DNA from: Legionella nautarum | GTDB taxonomy: Bacteria; Pseudomonadota; Gammaproteobacteria; Legionellales; Legionellaceae | NCBI RefSeq assembly: GCF_001467895.1 | Contig: NZ_LNYO01000024.1 | Location: 1 to 64,000, forward strand | Reading direction: 5' to 3' | DNA length: 64,000 nucleotides | The notes under the pieces: generated by a model | Databases searched by the model: none | Seen by the model: the letters and a program-made list of their open reading frames with translations, nothing else | What the model was told of the DNA's origin: nothing | Made by a program: the position numbers and the translations under genes | Shown here: positions 34,475-43,258 of the stretch, piece after piece | Layout: every line of letters begins with the position of its first letter | Numbering within the stretch: the first letter of the stretch is position 1

Positions 34475-36697
34475 ATGCTAGATTTTAGACTAATCTCTTT
34501 GGGGACTAAAAACATGTTAGAAAGGAGTTGGCAGAGATTCTTGGCAAAGCCGATGTATTGGCTATTTAAAACCATTTTAAGTGCATGGTTTCAAGTAACT
34601 GTCAGAAATGAGAACAACCAGCTAGACAGCCCTACTATTATTATTGCGAATTGCACTTCGAAGATTGATCCGCTGCTACTGGCCTTATTTTTTTCTGAGC
34701 GCTTAAGTTTTGTATTACCGCCGCAACTCGCCAATAAGTTATGGATTAAGATTCTGAGCGTATTAGCTGAAGTGATATTTCTTGATCTATCTCAGTTGTC
34801 AGACAAGGAATTGCTAATCAATGCGCTTCGAACTGAAAAATCCTGGGTATTATTTCCTCAAGAATTCACAAGAGAAGTGAAGAGTTTTGATGATTATGGC
34901 TTTGTCTTGGGGCAGCTGCAGAAGAAAGTTAGCCCCTTGCGTATTGAAGGCGCCCAGCATAGTTTTTTTTCTCTTGCTAAAGATAAGTACGCCATTCATT
35001 TTTTTCCCAAAATTACACTTCATCTAATGAGAGAGCTCTCTTTTATTCCTGAACAGAATAAATCGATAGATGAAAAACGAATAGGCAGGAAGCTATTCCT
35101 CCTAATGAGCGAAATGAGTTTTGCTAATTTTAATCCAGAAAAATCCCTTTTTAGCGCGATACTTCAAGGTGCGAAACATGCCAATAAACAATCGGCCCTG
35201 ATTGAAGATAGTAAGCGCCAGCCTATCTCTTTCCGCCAATTTATCGCACGTTGTTTTATTTTAGGACGACAATTTAAAAAGGAAACCCAGGTTGCTGAGA
35301 TAGTCGGTGTAATGATGCCTTCGACTATTGCCGGGATAATTAGTGTTTTTGCTTTACAAGGATATCGACGTGTCCCTGCGATGCTAAATTTTAGCAGCGG
35401 TTTTTATAATCTCTATTCAATTTGTCAAATTGCGGGGATTAAAACGATTTACAGTTCGCGTCAATTTATTCAAACAGCTAAGCTTGAAGCTTTAGTTGGA
35501 GAGTTAAGCGCTGCGGGATTTAAATTAAAATATCTTGAGGATTTTGCCCCCCAAATTAACTTAGCTCAAAAAGTTGCAGGTTTGTTAAAAGCTTTATTAC
35601 CTAATTTAACCTATTCTCTAATCGGTAAAGCCGTTAAACCTACGGATACTGCTTTAGTGCTATTTACTTCAGGCTCAGAAGGTGTGCCTAAAGGAGTACC
35701 CTTAAGTCATAAAAATATTTTAGCCAATTGTTATCAAATGATGTCGCGAGTGGATTTTTCTGCTCAGGATATCTTTTTTAATGCCTTACCTATTTTCCAT
35801 TGTTTTGGTTTAACTGCAGGATCTATTGTGCCTTTGCTGTCAGGAAATTCTTGTTTTTTCTATCCTTCGCCTTTGCATTTTAAATTGATTGCGAGACTAG
35901 TTTATGAAACTAAAGCAAGCATTTTCTTCGCCACGGATACTTTTTTGACAGGGTATGCCCGCGCGGCTCGACCGAAAGATTTTAGTTCCCTGCGTTATAT
36001 TTTCGCAGGAGCCGAAAAAGTGAAACCCGAAACTATACATCATTGGCAAGAAACCTTTAATGCTCAAATCTATGAGGGCTACGGCGCTACAGAAGCTTCA
36101 CCTGTGATTTCACTCAACTGTCCCCTCGCATCGAGAGAGGATAGTATAGGTTTAGCTTTACCAGCTATCGAATATCGAATCGAACCTGTCGAAGGGATTG
36201 CAGAAGGGGGGCGGCTGTTTATTCGCGGCCCCAATGTGATGGCTGGTTATTTGACTGCGGACACAAACAAATCCATTGAAAACGATGGATGGTATGACAC
36301 GGGTGACATTGTCAGTACAGATGAGGATGGATTTTTATTTATTAACGGTCGTGTGAAGCGTTTTGCTAAATTGGGCGGTGAAATGATTTCTTTATCAGTA
36401 GTTGAATCAATTGCTTCCGCCTTGTGGCCAGAACAATTGCATGCTGCTTTAAGTAGAAAATGTCCACGCAGAGGGGAGCAAATTATTCTCTTCTCAGAAT
36501 ATTCTGAGGCTAGCAAATCGGCTTTTGTCCATCATGTACATTCACAAAAGTACCCTGAAATACTAGTTCCCCAAGCTATTTTTTCAAACGTTAAGATTCC
36601 ATTATTAGCCTCAGGCAAAATTGATTACCCTTCTTTGGAGCGCAATTTGGCGAGTTTTTTCTCAGACCCACCCTCGACAGAAGCAAGTTTTTTATGA
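34475..36697 (+). CDS. Aas-like acyl-ACP synthetase with degenerate acyltransferase domain
   Basis: A 740-residue two-domain protein. Residues 1-215 resemble a PlsC-type acyltransferase, but the HX4D site reads NCTSKID near residue 55: the catalytic His is Cys, so that half may be inactive. Residues 230-730 form an AMP-binding ligase with the P-loop LFTSGSEGVPKG near 398, YGATEASPV near 541, and YDTGD near 606. The expected role is activation of fatty acids to acyl-ACP or transfer to lysophospholipid. In this species it sits directly upstream of the icm locus; it ends 77 bases before the next gene and shares no operon signal with icmT. Confidence 0.8.
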   Translation: MLDFRLISLGTKNMLERSWQRFLAKPMYWLFKTILSAWFQVTVRNENNQLDSPTIIIANCTSKIDPLLLALFFSERLSFVLPPQLANKLWIKILSVLAEVIFLDLSQLSDKELLINALRTEKSWVLFPQEFTREVKSFDDYGFVLGQLQKKVSPLRIEGAQHSFFSLAKDKYAIHFFPKITLHLMRELSFIPEQNKSIDEKRIGRKLFLLMSEMSFANFNPEKSLFSAILQGAKHANKQSALIEDSKRQPISFRQFIARCFILGRQFKKETQVAEIVGVMMPSTIAGIISVFALQGYRRVPAMLNFSSGFYNLYSICQIAGIKTIYSSRQFIQTAKLEALVGELSAAGFKLKYLEDFAPQINLAQKVAGLLKALLPNLTYSLIGKAVKPTDTALVLFTSGSEGVPKGVPLSHKNILANCYQMMSRVDFSAQDIFFNALPIFHCFGLTAGSIVPLLSGNSCFFYPSPLHFKLIARLVYETKASIFFATDTFLTGYARAARPKDFSSLRYIFAGAEKVKPETIHHWQETFNAQIYEGYGATEASPVISLNCPLASREDSIGLALPAIEYRIEPVEGIAEGGRLFIRGPNVMAGYLTADTNKSIENDGWYDTGDIVSTDEDGFLFINGRVKRFAKLGGEMISLSVVESIASALWPEQLHAALSRKCPRRGEQIILFSEYSEASKSAFVHHVHSQKYPEILVPQAIFSNVKIPLLASGKIDYPSLERNLASFFSDPPSTEASFL

Positions 36698-36710
36698 TTT
36701 ATTAAGATAT

Positions 36711-36727
36711 CTTAAGAAAACCTTAAG
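36711..36727 (+). promoter_or_regulatory. Candidate PmrA box
   Basis: CTTAAG, five bases (AAAAC), CTTAAG: a perfect tandem with 11-base spacing, the same arrangement as the PmrA response-regulator consensus (YTTAA-N6/7-YTTAA) known from Salmonella and from Legionella effector promoters. A TATGAT at 36738-36743 fits a -10 box, which puts the site over the -35 region. The start codon at 36774 is 30 bases further. No binding has been shown. Confidence 0.6.
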
Positions 36728-36773
36728 ATTTTACTGATATGATGAAATTATCAAATTCTCTTCGGAGCTAATC

Positions 36774-37040
36774 ATGGCAAAGGGCAGCAGCACTTTAAAT
36801 ATTTTAGGAGGCTTAATATTAAAGTCGACCAAGCCTGGAAATGCACAAGAAAAAAACAAGGTGCGTGATGCAGAAAAAAAGAAAAAGCATGCTCCAGCAC
36901 AAACTGCTAATTTTTCCGCAAATCCTGTTAGCGCTCCGGTTCGTAATCCTATCAAGCCAAATGAATTAAACATGGCTGATGAATTAAAAGGAATTCTTAC
37001 CCCTAAAAAGGGCGGACCTACCCTTACTCCCAAATCATAA
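36774..37040 (+). CDS. Small basic hypothetical protein, probable PmrA target
   Basis: An 88-residue protein, highly charged in the middle (KNKVRDAEKKKKHAP), with a hydrophobic opening (TLNILGGLIL) and a polar C-terminus (ELKGILTPKKGGPTLTPKS). No family recognised. GGAG precedes the ATG. The two CTTAAG motifs 47 bases upstream suggest control by PmrA, which drives many Dot/Icm effector genes. It is oriented with the icm genes and lies 163 bases before icmT. An effector or accessory role is inference. Confidence 0.55.
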   Translation: MAKGSSTLNILGGLILKSTKPGNAQEKNKVRDAEKKKKHAPAQTANFSANPVSAPVRNPIKPNELNMADELKGILTPKKGGPTLTPKS

Positions 37041-37202
37041 ATACCTCTTACAAAATTTAGCTAATGAGTATTGACCTCGGCCCAACAGATTCTTTGAGAT
37101 GAGAAAAGCCCTGTTTAACCTTGTTCCTTTTCTGTCCCCTTGAATTCTCATCCCTGGACGATATACTTAATTTATATTGTTTTTTCTCATTCTGAGGTTT
37201 TT

Positions 37203-37460
37203 ATGGCAGGTTTTGCTGAAACATCGCACTGGCGGGACTCCGCTAGAAGTGCTCGTTTCTTTTTAGTGGATGCAAGAGCCGCTTTCCCCATTTTCCTGTT
37301 TTTAATGCATATAAGAGTTTGGACGGGTATTTTAGTACTTGTCTCAGCTGTCTTTTTTGGCATTATCGAACACTATGGGTTTACCGTTCCCGTTTTTTTG
37401 CGTTGGCTTAGAAGTTTGCTGGCTGGCTCTCTGCGTTCATCACAACCTTGGTGGAAATAA
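37203..37460 (+). CDS. icmT: Dot/Icm protein IcmT
   Basis: An 85-residue membrane protein, nearly the length of L. pneumophila IcmT (86). I start at the ATG at 37203 (MAGFAETSHWRDSAR) because it matches the known N-terminus and has TGAGG upstream; an upstream ATG adds 21 unrelated residues. Two hydrophobic segments, near 25-37 and 40-60. IcmT is needed for pore formation and egress. It is the first gene of the icmTS pair: icmS follows after 2 bases. Confidence 0.93.
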   Translation: MAGFAETSHWRDSARSARFFLVDARAAFPIFLFLMHIRVWTGILVLVSAVFFGIIEHYGFTVPVFLRWLRSLLAGSLRSSQPWWK

Positions 37461-37462
37461 TA

Positions 37463-37807
37463 ATGGAAACCGATATTCGTAAATGTATGATTAAAATTGC
37501 AGCAGCCTTAAATGCTAAATTTTATTTAAACGATCGTTTTGTTAGTTTTGAAGAAGTATTTGCGGATACTGGTTTACTACCCGCTATAGCTCGCCGTGCG
37601 GATCAACTCTGCTCGCTTTGTCTTGGCTATGGTTTAGGTGCAACCTTCGATGAGGCAGAAAACGCCTTGTTAGGTATACGTGTAGTGTTTGATGAGGTTA
37701 CCCCTAACTCCTTGCGTTTATTATGTATGACGGATGTATTAAATGAATTAATTCAAGGGGGTCCGAGTAAAGACTACACTCCTTTAGACGAGTTAATGTA
37801 TGATTAG
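37463..37807 (+). CDS. icmS: Dot/Icm type IV chaperone IcmS
   Basis: A 114-residue acidic cytosolic protein, the same length as in L. pneumophila. NAKFYLNDRFVSFEEVF, the LCSLCLGYGLGATFDEAE run, GIRVVFDEVTPNSLRLLCMTDV and GGPSKDYTPLDELMYD are typical. IcmS pairs with IcmW and presents effectors to the coupling complex of IcmO, IcmP and IcmJ. Start at 37463 rather than an upstream GTG gives the known N-terminus. Confidence 0.95.
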   Translation: METDIRKCMIKIAAALNAKFYLNDRFVSFEEVFADTGLLPAIARRADQLCSLCLGYGLGATFDEAENALLGIRVVFDEVTPNSLRLLCMTDVLNELIQGGPSKDYTPLDELMYD

Positions 37808-37827
37808 TTGTTTTTATCAAACAAAGT

Positions 37828-37842
37828 GTAAAAAAAGTGAAA
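37828..37842 (+). promoter_or_regulatory. Candidate CpxR-like site upstream of icmR
   Basis: GTAAA at 37828-37832 and GTGAAA at 37837-37842 lie four bases apart, close to the CpxR consensus GTAAA-N5-GTAAA. CpxR is known to activate icmR in L. pneumophila. One base short spacing and one mismatch make this tentative. Confidence 0.35.
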
Positions 37843-37853
37843 GTTTAACCCTC

Positions 37854-37893
37854 TTTAAGTTTATCTTAAGGAAATGTTTGGTATGTTTATACT
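37854..37893 (+). promoter_or_regulatory. Candidate PmrA box and -10 box of icmR
   Basis: TTTAAG at 37854-37859, five bases, then CTTAAG at 37865-37870: an 11-base tandem of the PmrA type, the same as the one at 36711. TATACT at 37888-37893 is a good -10 box, 17 bases after the second half-site, so the box replaces the -35 element. The icmR start lies 33 bases downstream. Confidence 0.5.
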
Positions 37894-37926
37894 AAATTAG
37901 AATTTGGTATTGGAGTACCTTTTATT

Positions 37927-38244
37927 ATGGCTATAAATCCGTACGCTCATTTTAGTAAGCTACAAAAAGAGCAAAAAGAAAGTTCTACGCAAGAAAGTTC
38001 TGAGAAAATTCCAACAACGGAAGGAGCGGAAGCAGCACGTGGTGTCAGGACCTTATATACCCAAACCGAGAAGATGGACGCGATTCGGCCTAATGAAATG
38101 AATAGTTTAGCAAAACGGATTTTAAAAGATTGTTACAATACAATTCATAGTTATACAAGCGGTAATAAGATTAAAGAGACACAAGGGGCCAAAGTTGAAG
38201 CTGGGCAAGAAGAAACAACTCCAAGCTCACCAAGCTTTAGATAA
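37927..38244 (+). CDS. icmR: IcmR-type chaperone (functional icmR homologue)
   Basis: A 105-residue polar protein in the exact position of icmR, between icmS and icmQ. IcmR proteins (FIR family) are extremely variable between Legionella species and are recognised by position, size and a central hydrophobic helix that binds IcmQ; here residues 50-80 (MDAIRPNEMNSLAKRILKDCYNTI) could be that helix. L. pneumophila IcmR is 120 residues. It prevents IcmQ from forming membrane pores. Identity is by context, since sequence similarity is not evident. Confidence 0.75.
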   Translation: MAINPYAHFSKLQKEQKESSTQESSEKIPTTEGAEAARGVRTLYTQTEKMDAIRPNEMNSLAKRILKDCYNTIHSYTSGNKIKETQGAKVEAGQEETTPSSPSFR

Positions 38245-38275
38245 CAGTACTCAGCGTTAGACGCTGAATGCTGTT
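38243..38275 (+). promoter_or_regulatory. Long hairpin between icmR and icmQ
   Basis: AACAG-TAC-TCAGCGT, loop TAG, ACGCTGA-ATG-CTGTT starts at the icmR stop codon. The seven-pair upper stem and five-pair lower stem are perfect, and TAC/ATG in between can mostly pair. It ends in ATAATTT. It might terminate, attenuate or protect the icmR message. A perfect TATAAT at 38275-38280 could be a -10 box for icmQ. Confidence 0.5.
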
Positions 38276-38326
38276 ATAATTTCGTTAGAAACTTAATTTT
38301 ATCAGTATGGATCTGATGTACCCCTT

Positions 38327-38911
38327 ATGAAAGATGAATTAACAAAAGAACAGGCCAATGCCATCCTTGCCGCTTTAGATGAAGCATTGGAGACAGGTCC
38401 TTGGGAAGAATCAAATTTTTTACGTGTTATAGGTAAGAATCTTCAAGAAATACGTGATAAATTTGCTTCTCATCTTAGTGGTGCCCATTCGGATGCCCCC
38501 AAAATCGAAACCCACCATGTTAATCGCGTAGTACCGCGCCCTGGTCAGTTAGAAGTCTTTATTTCCCTCTATTCTTCTGAGGGATCTAACATACAATCTT
38601 GGGAGCGTCTCCTTGCTAATTTATCGCGCCAAATTATTTCACGGCCAATCTATGCTGATGAAGAAGCAATCCAATTTTCTATTAAATCAAAAGAAAACAA
38701 AGCGAATGAAGCCTATGTGGCTATTTATATCAATGAGGCAGACTTATTAACAATGTCACCTGATAAGGTGCCCCTAGATAAGTTTGGTAAGCCTTTGCTG
38801 ACTCTTAAAGGTCATGCGATCAATTTGGAGAGTATAACGCGATTTGTTCATCTGTCCGGTACCTATCATTATTTTAAAGGGCGCTTAGTCAAAAATACTC
38901 AATCAGACTAA
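38327..38911 (+). CDS. icmQ: Dot/Icm protein IcmQ
   Basis: A 194-residue protein, close to L. pneumophila IcmQ (191). The N-terminal helical region (LTKEQANAILAALDEALETGPWEESNFLRVIGKNL) is the part that meets IcmR, and the C-terminal half with the VFISLYSSEGSNIQSWERLL and AYVAIYIN segments matches the NAD+-binding domain described for IcmQ. IcmQ binds and permeabilises membranes when freed from IcmR. Starts 82 bases after icmR, with the hairpin between. Confidence 0.93.
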   Translation: MKDELTKEQANAILAALDEALETGPWEESNFLRVIGKNLQEIRDKFASHLSGAHSDAPKIETHHVNRVVPRPGQLEVFISLYSSEGSNIQSWERLLANLSRQIISRPIYADEEAIQFSIKSKENKANEAYVAIYINEADLLTMSPDKVPLDKFGKPLLTLKGHAINLESITRFVHLSGTYHYFKGRLVKNTQSD

Positions 38912-38978
38912 GTTGAATCTCGCACGGCACTAAAACAAAGTATATACTTGAATTTATAATCAGTTTATTGAAAATTGC

Positions 38979-40118
38979 ATGGCTCAACAATCACAACAGC
39001 AAGGCGGTGGTAACAATGATAATTCGATGGCACCTGTATGGATTATGGTGTTGTTGTTCCTTACTGCCTTTATTATTTGGAAAAGCGCGCATGAGTATAT
39101 CGTTGCTTTTGTGTTTTATCTAAATGTATTGCAAGCCAAATTGGTGAGTTATTTTGTTAGCAATCCTCAATTAGAAAACAACGTTTATGTCATGCAGACC
39201 ATCGATCCGGCAACAGTTGATTGGGATCAATTTGTTGGCTTAACTCGAAGTGTAGGCGATTACATTCGCTATCCCGTTGTTGCAATTCTCGTTCTACTCG
39301 CTATTTTTCTCTATAAATCGGACATTACTCTTAAGTTTCGTAAAGCCCATAATATGAAAAGCTTACGTGCACAGGAACAGCATAATTGGCTTGCAATTAT
39401 GCCGGTCATCAAAGAGGATTTAACCAATAGTGATATTAATAAAGGCCCTTGGGCTATGGCGCTAACCCCTATGGAATTTGCACGTAAATATCATCTTCTA
39501 AAGAAAGAGGATGCTATTTTAGATAATCCTGTTCCTGGACAAGAGATGACTGCTGGAATCAAAAAAGGGGATGCTAAAAGAGTATTTACTTTGCAATTAG
39601 GGCCTTATTGGGATGGATTCGAGCGCTGCTCTCCTCAGGCCTATGCTTTAGCAGCCGTGTTTATGGCGCGCATGAATCGCGATAGGGATTCAGCTAACCT
39701 CATCCTAGAGACACTTGATAAAACCTGCACAGCTGGAAAACCAGATTTCAGTGTAGCAAGACCGGTATTAAGGAAATACCAGAATTCGGAAAATGTGCAA
39801 GAAATTATAGCGAAACATGCTTACCTCCTAACCGTGCTAGCTTCTCTGATTGAGGGGGCACGGGAGGATGGTGTAGTCCCAACTGCAGAATTTTTGTGGT
39901 TAAAACCTCTCGATCGTCGATTATGGTATATGCTTAATAGTATTGGTAGGCAAACCCCTTTCGTAGAAGTGGGTGGGCCTTTTGCCCATTGGCGAGCTGA
40001 AAAGGAGATGGGTAGGCGTTCACTAGTGCCGATGATTGATGAAGCAATTAAAGCACTCGAAATTGCTGTAAAAGAAGTTAAGTTGACCCCAAAAGAGTTG
40101 CAGGAGTTAGAGCCCTAA
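38979..40118 (+). CDS. icmP: Coupling-complex protein IcmP/DotM
   Basis: A 379-residue inner-membrane protein (376 in L. pneumophila). Gln-rich start, hydrophobic segments near 17-40 and 93-111, then a long cytosolic domain that in L. pneumophila recognises effectors with Glu-rich C-termini. AMALTPMEFARKYHLL and GPFAHWRAEKEMG are characteristic. It joins IcmO, IcmJ and IcmS in the type IV coupling complex. The stop TAA overlaps the icmO ATG by one base (TAATG). Confidence 0.93.
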   Translation: MAQQSQQQGGGNNDNSMAPVWIMVLLFLTAFIIWKSAHEYIVAFVFYLNVLQAKLVSYFVSNPQLENNVYVMQTIDPATVDWDQFVGLTRSVGDYIRYPVVAILVLLAIFLYKSDITLKFRKAHNMKSLRAQEQHNWLAIMPVIKEDLTNSDINKGPWAMALTPMEFARKYHLLKKEDAILDNPVPGQEMTAGIKKGDAKRVFTLQLGPYWDGFERCSPQAYALAAVFMARMNRDRDSANLILETLDKTCTAGKPDFSVARPVLRKYQNSENVQEIIAKHAYLLTVLASLIEGAREDGVVPTAEFLWLKPLDRRLWYMLNSIGRQTPFVEVGGPFAHWRAEKEMGRRSLVPMIDEAIKALEIAVKEVKLTPKELQELEP

Positions 40119-42463
40119 TGCGTGGTATAGATTCGCGTCATGAAATAGATCCTACTTTATTGCTAAGGGACACCCGGACTCTTGGCCAACGGATGGGCGA
40201 CTTTTTTTCTGACCCAACTAATGTATCTATTGTCTTAGTTTCCTTAGCGGCTATTGCTTATTATCTTTCTGAAATTTCAAGTTTAGTTCTGGTCCTAGGA
40301 TTTTTATTTTTTCTTTTTAGTTATTCGCGCAAACAAAAATTACCTTTCAGATTGCCTCAAATTGCTGGCGTGAAAGATTACAATGACTTAAAGCCTGGAG
40401 TGGGTACACCCAATATTGCGCGAGGTATCGCGTTTTTTGGTAATGACCGAAAAACCAATGAAGAATTATGGTTTGCTAATGACGATTTAAGAACCCATGC
40501 GCTCATTTTCGGCTCTACCGGTAGCGGTAAAACGGAAGCTTTGGTCTCACTTGCTTATAATGCTTTAGTGCAAGCCAGTGGTTTTATTTATGTCGATGGA
40601 AAAGGGGATAACTCACTCTACGCCAAAATATTTTCCATGGTACGCAGCATGGGTCGCGAAGACGATTTATTACTGATTAACTTCATGACAGGCGCTCGCG
40701 ATATTATTGGCCCTCAAGAAAAACGTCTATCTAATACCTTAAACCCTTTCTGTCAGGGTTCTTCGAGTATGTTAACTCAGTTAGTAGTCAGTTTGATGGG
40801 ATCTTCCCAGCAGTCATCCGATGGCGATATGTGGAAAGGTCGTGCGATTAGCTTCGTGGAAGCGCTGATGAAATTACTCGTTTACATGCGCGACGAGGGC
40901 GCTATTTTACTTGATGCAAATACCATAAGAAATTATTTTGATTTGCAGCGTTTAGAAGCAATAGTGATCGATAAAGTCTTCCCACGTGATGAACAGGAAA
41001 GTATTAATATTGAATCAGTACCGAAGCTAGTTACAGACCCCCTTCGTAACTATGTTTTCAACTTACCAGGTTATAATAAGGAAAAAAAAGGTAAGCAAGT
41101 TTCTCAGGTTTTGGAGCAACATGGTTTTATTACCATGCAGTTGGTACGAGTATTTTCATCCCTTGCTGATACCTATGGCCATATCATTAGAACTAACTTA
41201 GCAGAAGTGGACTTCAAAGACGTCGTACTTAACCGACGTATCCTCGTTGTTTTGCTACCTGCTTTGGAAAAATCACCCGATGAATTATCCAACTTGGGCA
41301 AGGTTATTGTCTCTTCTTTAAAAGCGATGATGGCTGCAGGTTTAGGAGACCAGGTCGAAGGTGACTATCGCGACGTTATTTTACGAAAACCAACCAATTC
41401 ACCGACACCTTATATGTGTATTTTGGATGAGTATGGTTATTACGCTGTACAAGGTTTTGCTGTTGTGCCAGCGCAGGCGCGTTCCCTTGGCTTCTCAGCT
41501 ATTTTTGCAGGACAAGATTTGCCTGCGTTCCAAAAAGCATCAAAAGAAGAAGCGGCTTCAATCGGTGCGAACACTAACATTAAAATTTGTATGAAGCTTG
41601 AAGACCCCTCAGAAACCTGGGACTTTTTCACCAAAACCGCAGGCGAAGCCTATGTAACCAAAGTGGATTCATTCCAAACCAAAGATACGAGTATTGCCAA
41701 CAGTTATATGGATACGAAAAGTTCTTCTTTTGAAAAAAGAGCCCGTATTGATTTATTAGATTTAAAAGATCAAACTGAAGGTGAGGCGCATATCTTTTTC
41801 AAATCCAAGATTGTGCGGGCGCGGATGTTCTATGCTAATCCGTCACCAGTTAAACACTTAAAGTTGAATCAATTCCTAAAAGTCGAGCCGCCACCTGATG
41901 ATTATTTAATTAAATTACAAAAACAACTTGCTGGCTTCCAGCAAGTATTGGACAGCGGTAGTCTCAGTATCGACAAAACCGTTGAAACAGAAGAAATTAA
42001 CTTAATTACAAAAGCATTGCACGAATCAAATATCACTGAACCTATTGAACGCGGTGTAGCAGCCTTACTGGCCTTCCATGGTTTCAATGAACCTGAGCCT
42101 ATCGAAGAACTAGTTGAAGAAGAGGAAGAAGGGGCCTTGACCATCTTTAGTAGACTGCGTCGTTCTGGAGTGAGTTTACCCTTATTGGTTAAAGACACTG
42201 AGCAGTTTTCATTGCCCTTGTTACCAATTAATGAGACAAGGAATTATCTTTCTACTGTTGAGCGAGCTAGTGGAGCAAAAGATAAATATGCTGGAACAGT
42301 AGCCAATGAATTAATCAAAGATTTTCAAATGGCAACCAGTTATCCCCCTTACGAGCGTGATGCGATCAATCCTGAGGACTTAACACTCATGGTGAATGAG
42401 CTTTCAACTAAGATTGTCAGCGAGCGAGAAAAAGCAAAGGCTAAGGCTCAAGAAGAAACTTAA
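40118..42463 (+). CDS. icmO: Type IV coupling ATPase IcmO/DotL
   Basis: A 781-residue FtsK/VirD4-like ATPase (783 in L. pneumophila). Two membrane helices lie near residues 37-68, Walker A GSTGSGKT at 132-139, and Walker B CILDEYGYY near 430. The Glu-rich region EELVEEEEEG near 670 and the C-terminal tail are the parts that recruit IcmS-IcmW and LvgA. It receives effectors at the cytosolic mouth of the machine. It is translationally coupled to icmP. Confidence 0.96.
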   Translation: MRGIDSRHEIDPTLLLRDTRTLGQRMGDFFSDPTNVSIVLVSLAAIAYYLSEISSLVLVLGFLFFLFSYSRKQKLPFRLPQIAGVKDYNDLKPGVGTPNIARGIAFFGNDRKTNEELWFANDDLRTHALIFGSTGSGKTEALVSLAYNALVQASGFIYVDGKGDNSLYAKIFSMVRSMGREDDLLLINFMTGARDIIGPQEKRLSNTLNPFCQGSSSMLTQLVVSLMGSSQQSSDGDMWKGRAISFVEALMKLLVYMRDEGAILLDANTIRNYFDLQRLEAIVIDKVFPRDEQESINIESVPKLVTDPLRNYVFNLPGYNKEKKGKQVSQVLEQHGFITMQLVRVFSSLADTYGHIIRTNLAEVDFKDVVLNRRILVVLLPALEKSPDELSNLGKVIVSSLKAMMAAGLGDQVEGDYRDVILRKPTNSPTPYMCILDEYGYYAVQGFAVVPAQARSLGFSAIFAGQDLPAFQKASKEEAASIGANTNIKICMKLEDPSETWDFFTKTAGEAYVTKVDSFQTKDTSIANSYMDTKSSSFEKRARIDLLDLKDQTEGEAHIFFKSKIVRARMFYANPSPVKHLKLNQFLKVEPPPDDYLIKLQKQLAGFQQVLDSGSLSIDKTVETEEINLITKALHESNITEPIERGVAALLAFHGFNEPEPIEELVEEEEEGALTIFSRLRRSGVSLPLLVKDTEQFSLPLLPINETRNYLSTVERASGAKDKYAGTVANELIKDFQMATSYPPYERDAINPEDLTLMVNELSTKIVSEREKAKAKAQEET

Positions 42464-42671
42464 TTATAAAAATTTAAAATCGTAGAGATTCACCAGCGTT
42501 GGACTGTTGTTATCAGATCTAATAATCCTGATAGAGCAAATATTGCTTTCTTTGGCATGGAACTTAGCTTAATTAGTAGAATTTTCAAGAACTGCTTGTA
42601 ACGTAATGATTTGTATGTTTTTATTTCATTACTGTGAGTAGATCTATATTTAATGAATCTGAGGGGTTTAG

Positions 42672-43247
42672 GTGAGACGATTGCGTGTTGGTTTATTTGC
42701 TGTTTCAACATGGCATGTTGTTACTCTACTTGCACTTATAGCCCTGACAGGGTGTAAGGTAAAGGTCTATCGACCTTTAGAGAACGAAGCGTTGAAGTTA
42801 CCCTATAAAGTAGAAGGTGCAGAAGATAGGGCAATAATAGGATTACAAAAAAGCCTTAAGCGCTGCGGTGTTGCCGTTATTACTATAGGTCAAGATTATT
42901 TAATTAGCATTCCTTCTGCTTCGTTGTTTCCAAACCAATCTCCTCAATTAACTTGGGCTTCTTATGGTTTACTCAATAATGTGGTGCGGTTTTTAAAGCA
43001 ATTCCGTAAAGTTGCAGTAAATATTACCGGTTTTAGTGGGAAATATGTTTCCGAGAGGCGGGAACATGCTTTAACATTAGCGAGAGCAAGGGCAGTTGGC
43101 GATTATTTATGGACACAAGGTATTGATAGTCGTTTTATTTTTACCGAAGGAATGGGAAGTGATAAACCAATAATGGGCTTTACCCGAGAAGGTGATAAAA
43201 CGCCTAATTCACGCATCGAAATTACTTTCAGAGATGCAATTGTTTAG
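42672..43247 (+). CDS. icmN: Dot/Icm lipoprotein IcmN/DotK
   Basis: A 191-residue lipoprotein (189 in L. pneumophila). The signal sequence ends in a lipobox with LTGC, Cys28. The C-terminal OmpA-like domain (VAVNITGFSGKYVSERREHALTLARARAVGDYLWTQGI) binds peptidoglycan. Part of the outer-membrane core. GTG start with GAGGGG eight bases upstream. The 208-base gap before it suggests its own promoter. Confidence 0.9.
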   Translation: MRRLRVGLFAVSTWHVVTLLALIALTGCKVKVYRPLENEALKLPYKVEGAEDRAIIGLQKSLKRCGVAVITIGQDYLISIPSASLFPNQSPQLTWASYGLLNNVVRFLKQFRKVAVNITGFSGKYVSERREHALTLARARAVGDYLWTQGIDSRFIFTEGMGSDKPIMGFTREGDKTPNSRIEITFRDAIV

Positions 43248-43258
43248 ATGAGGCAACG

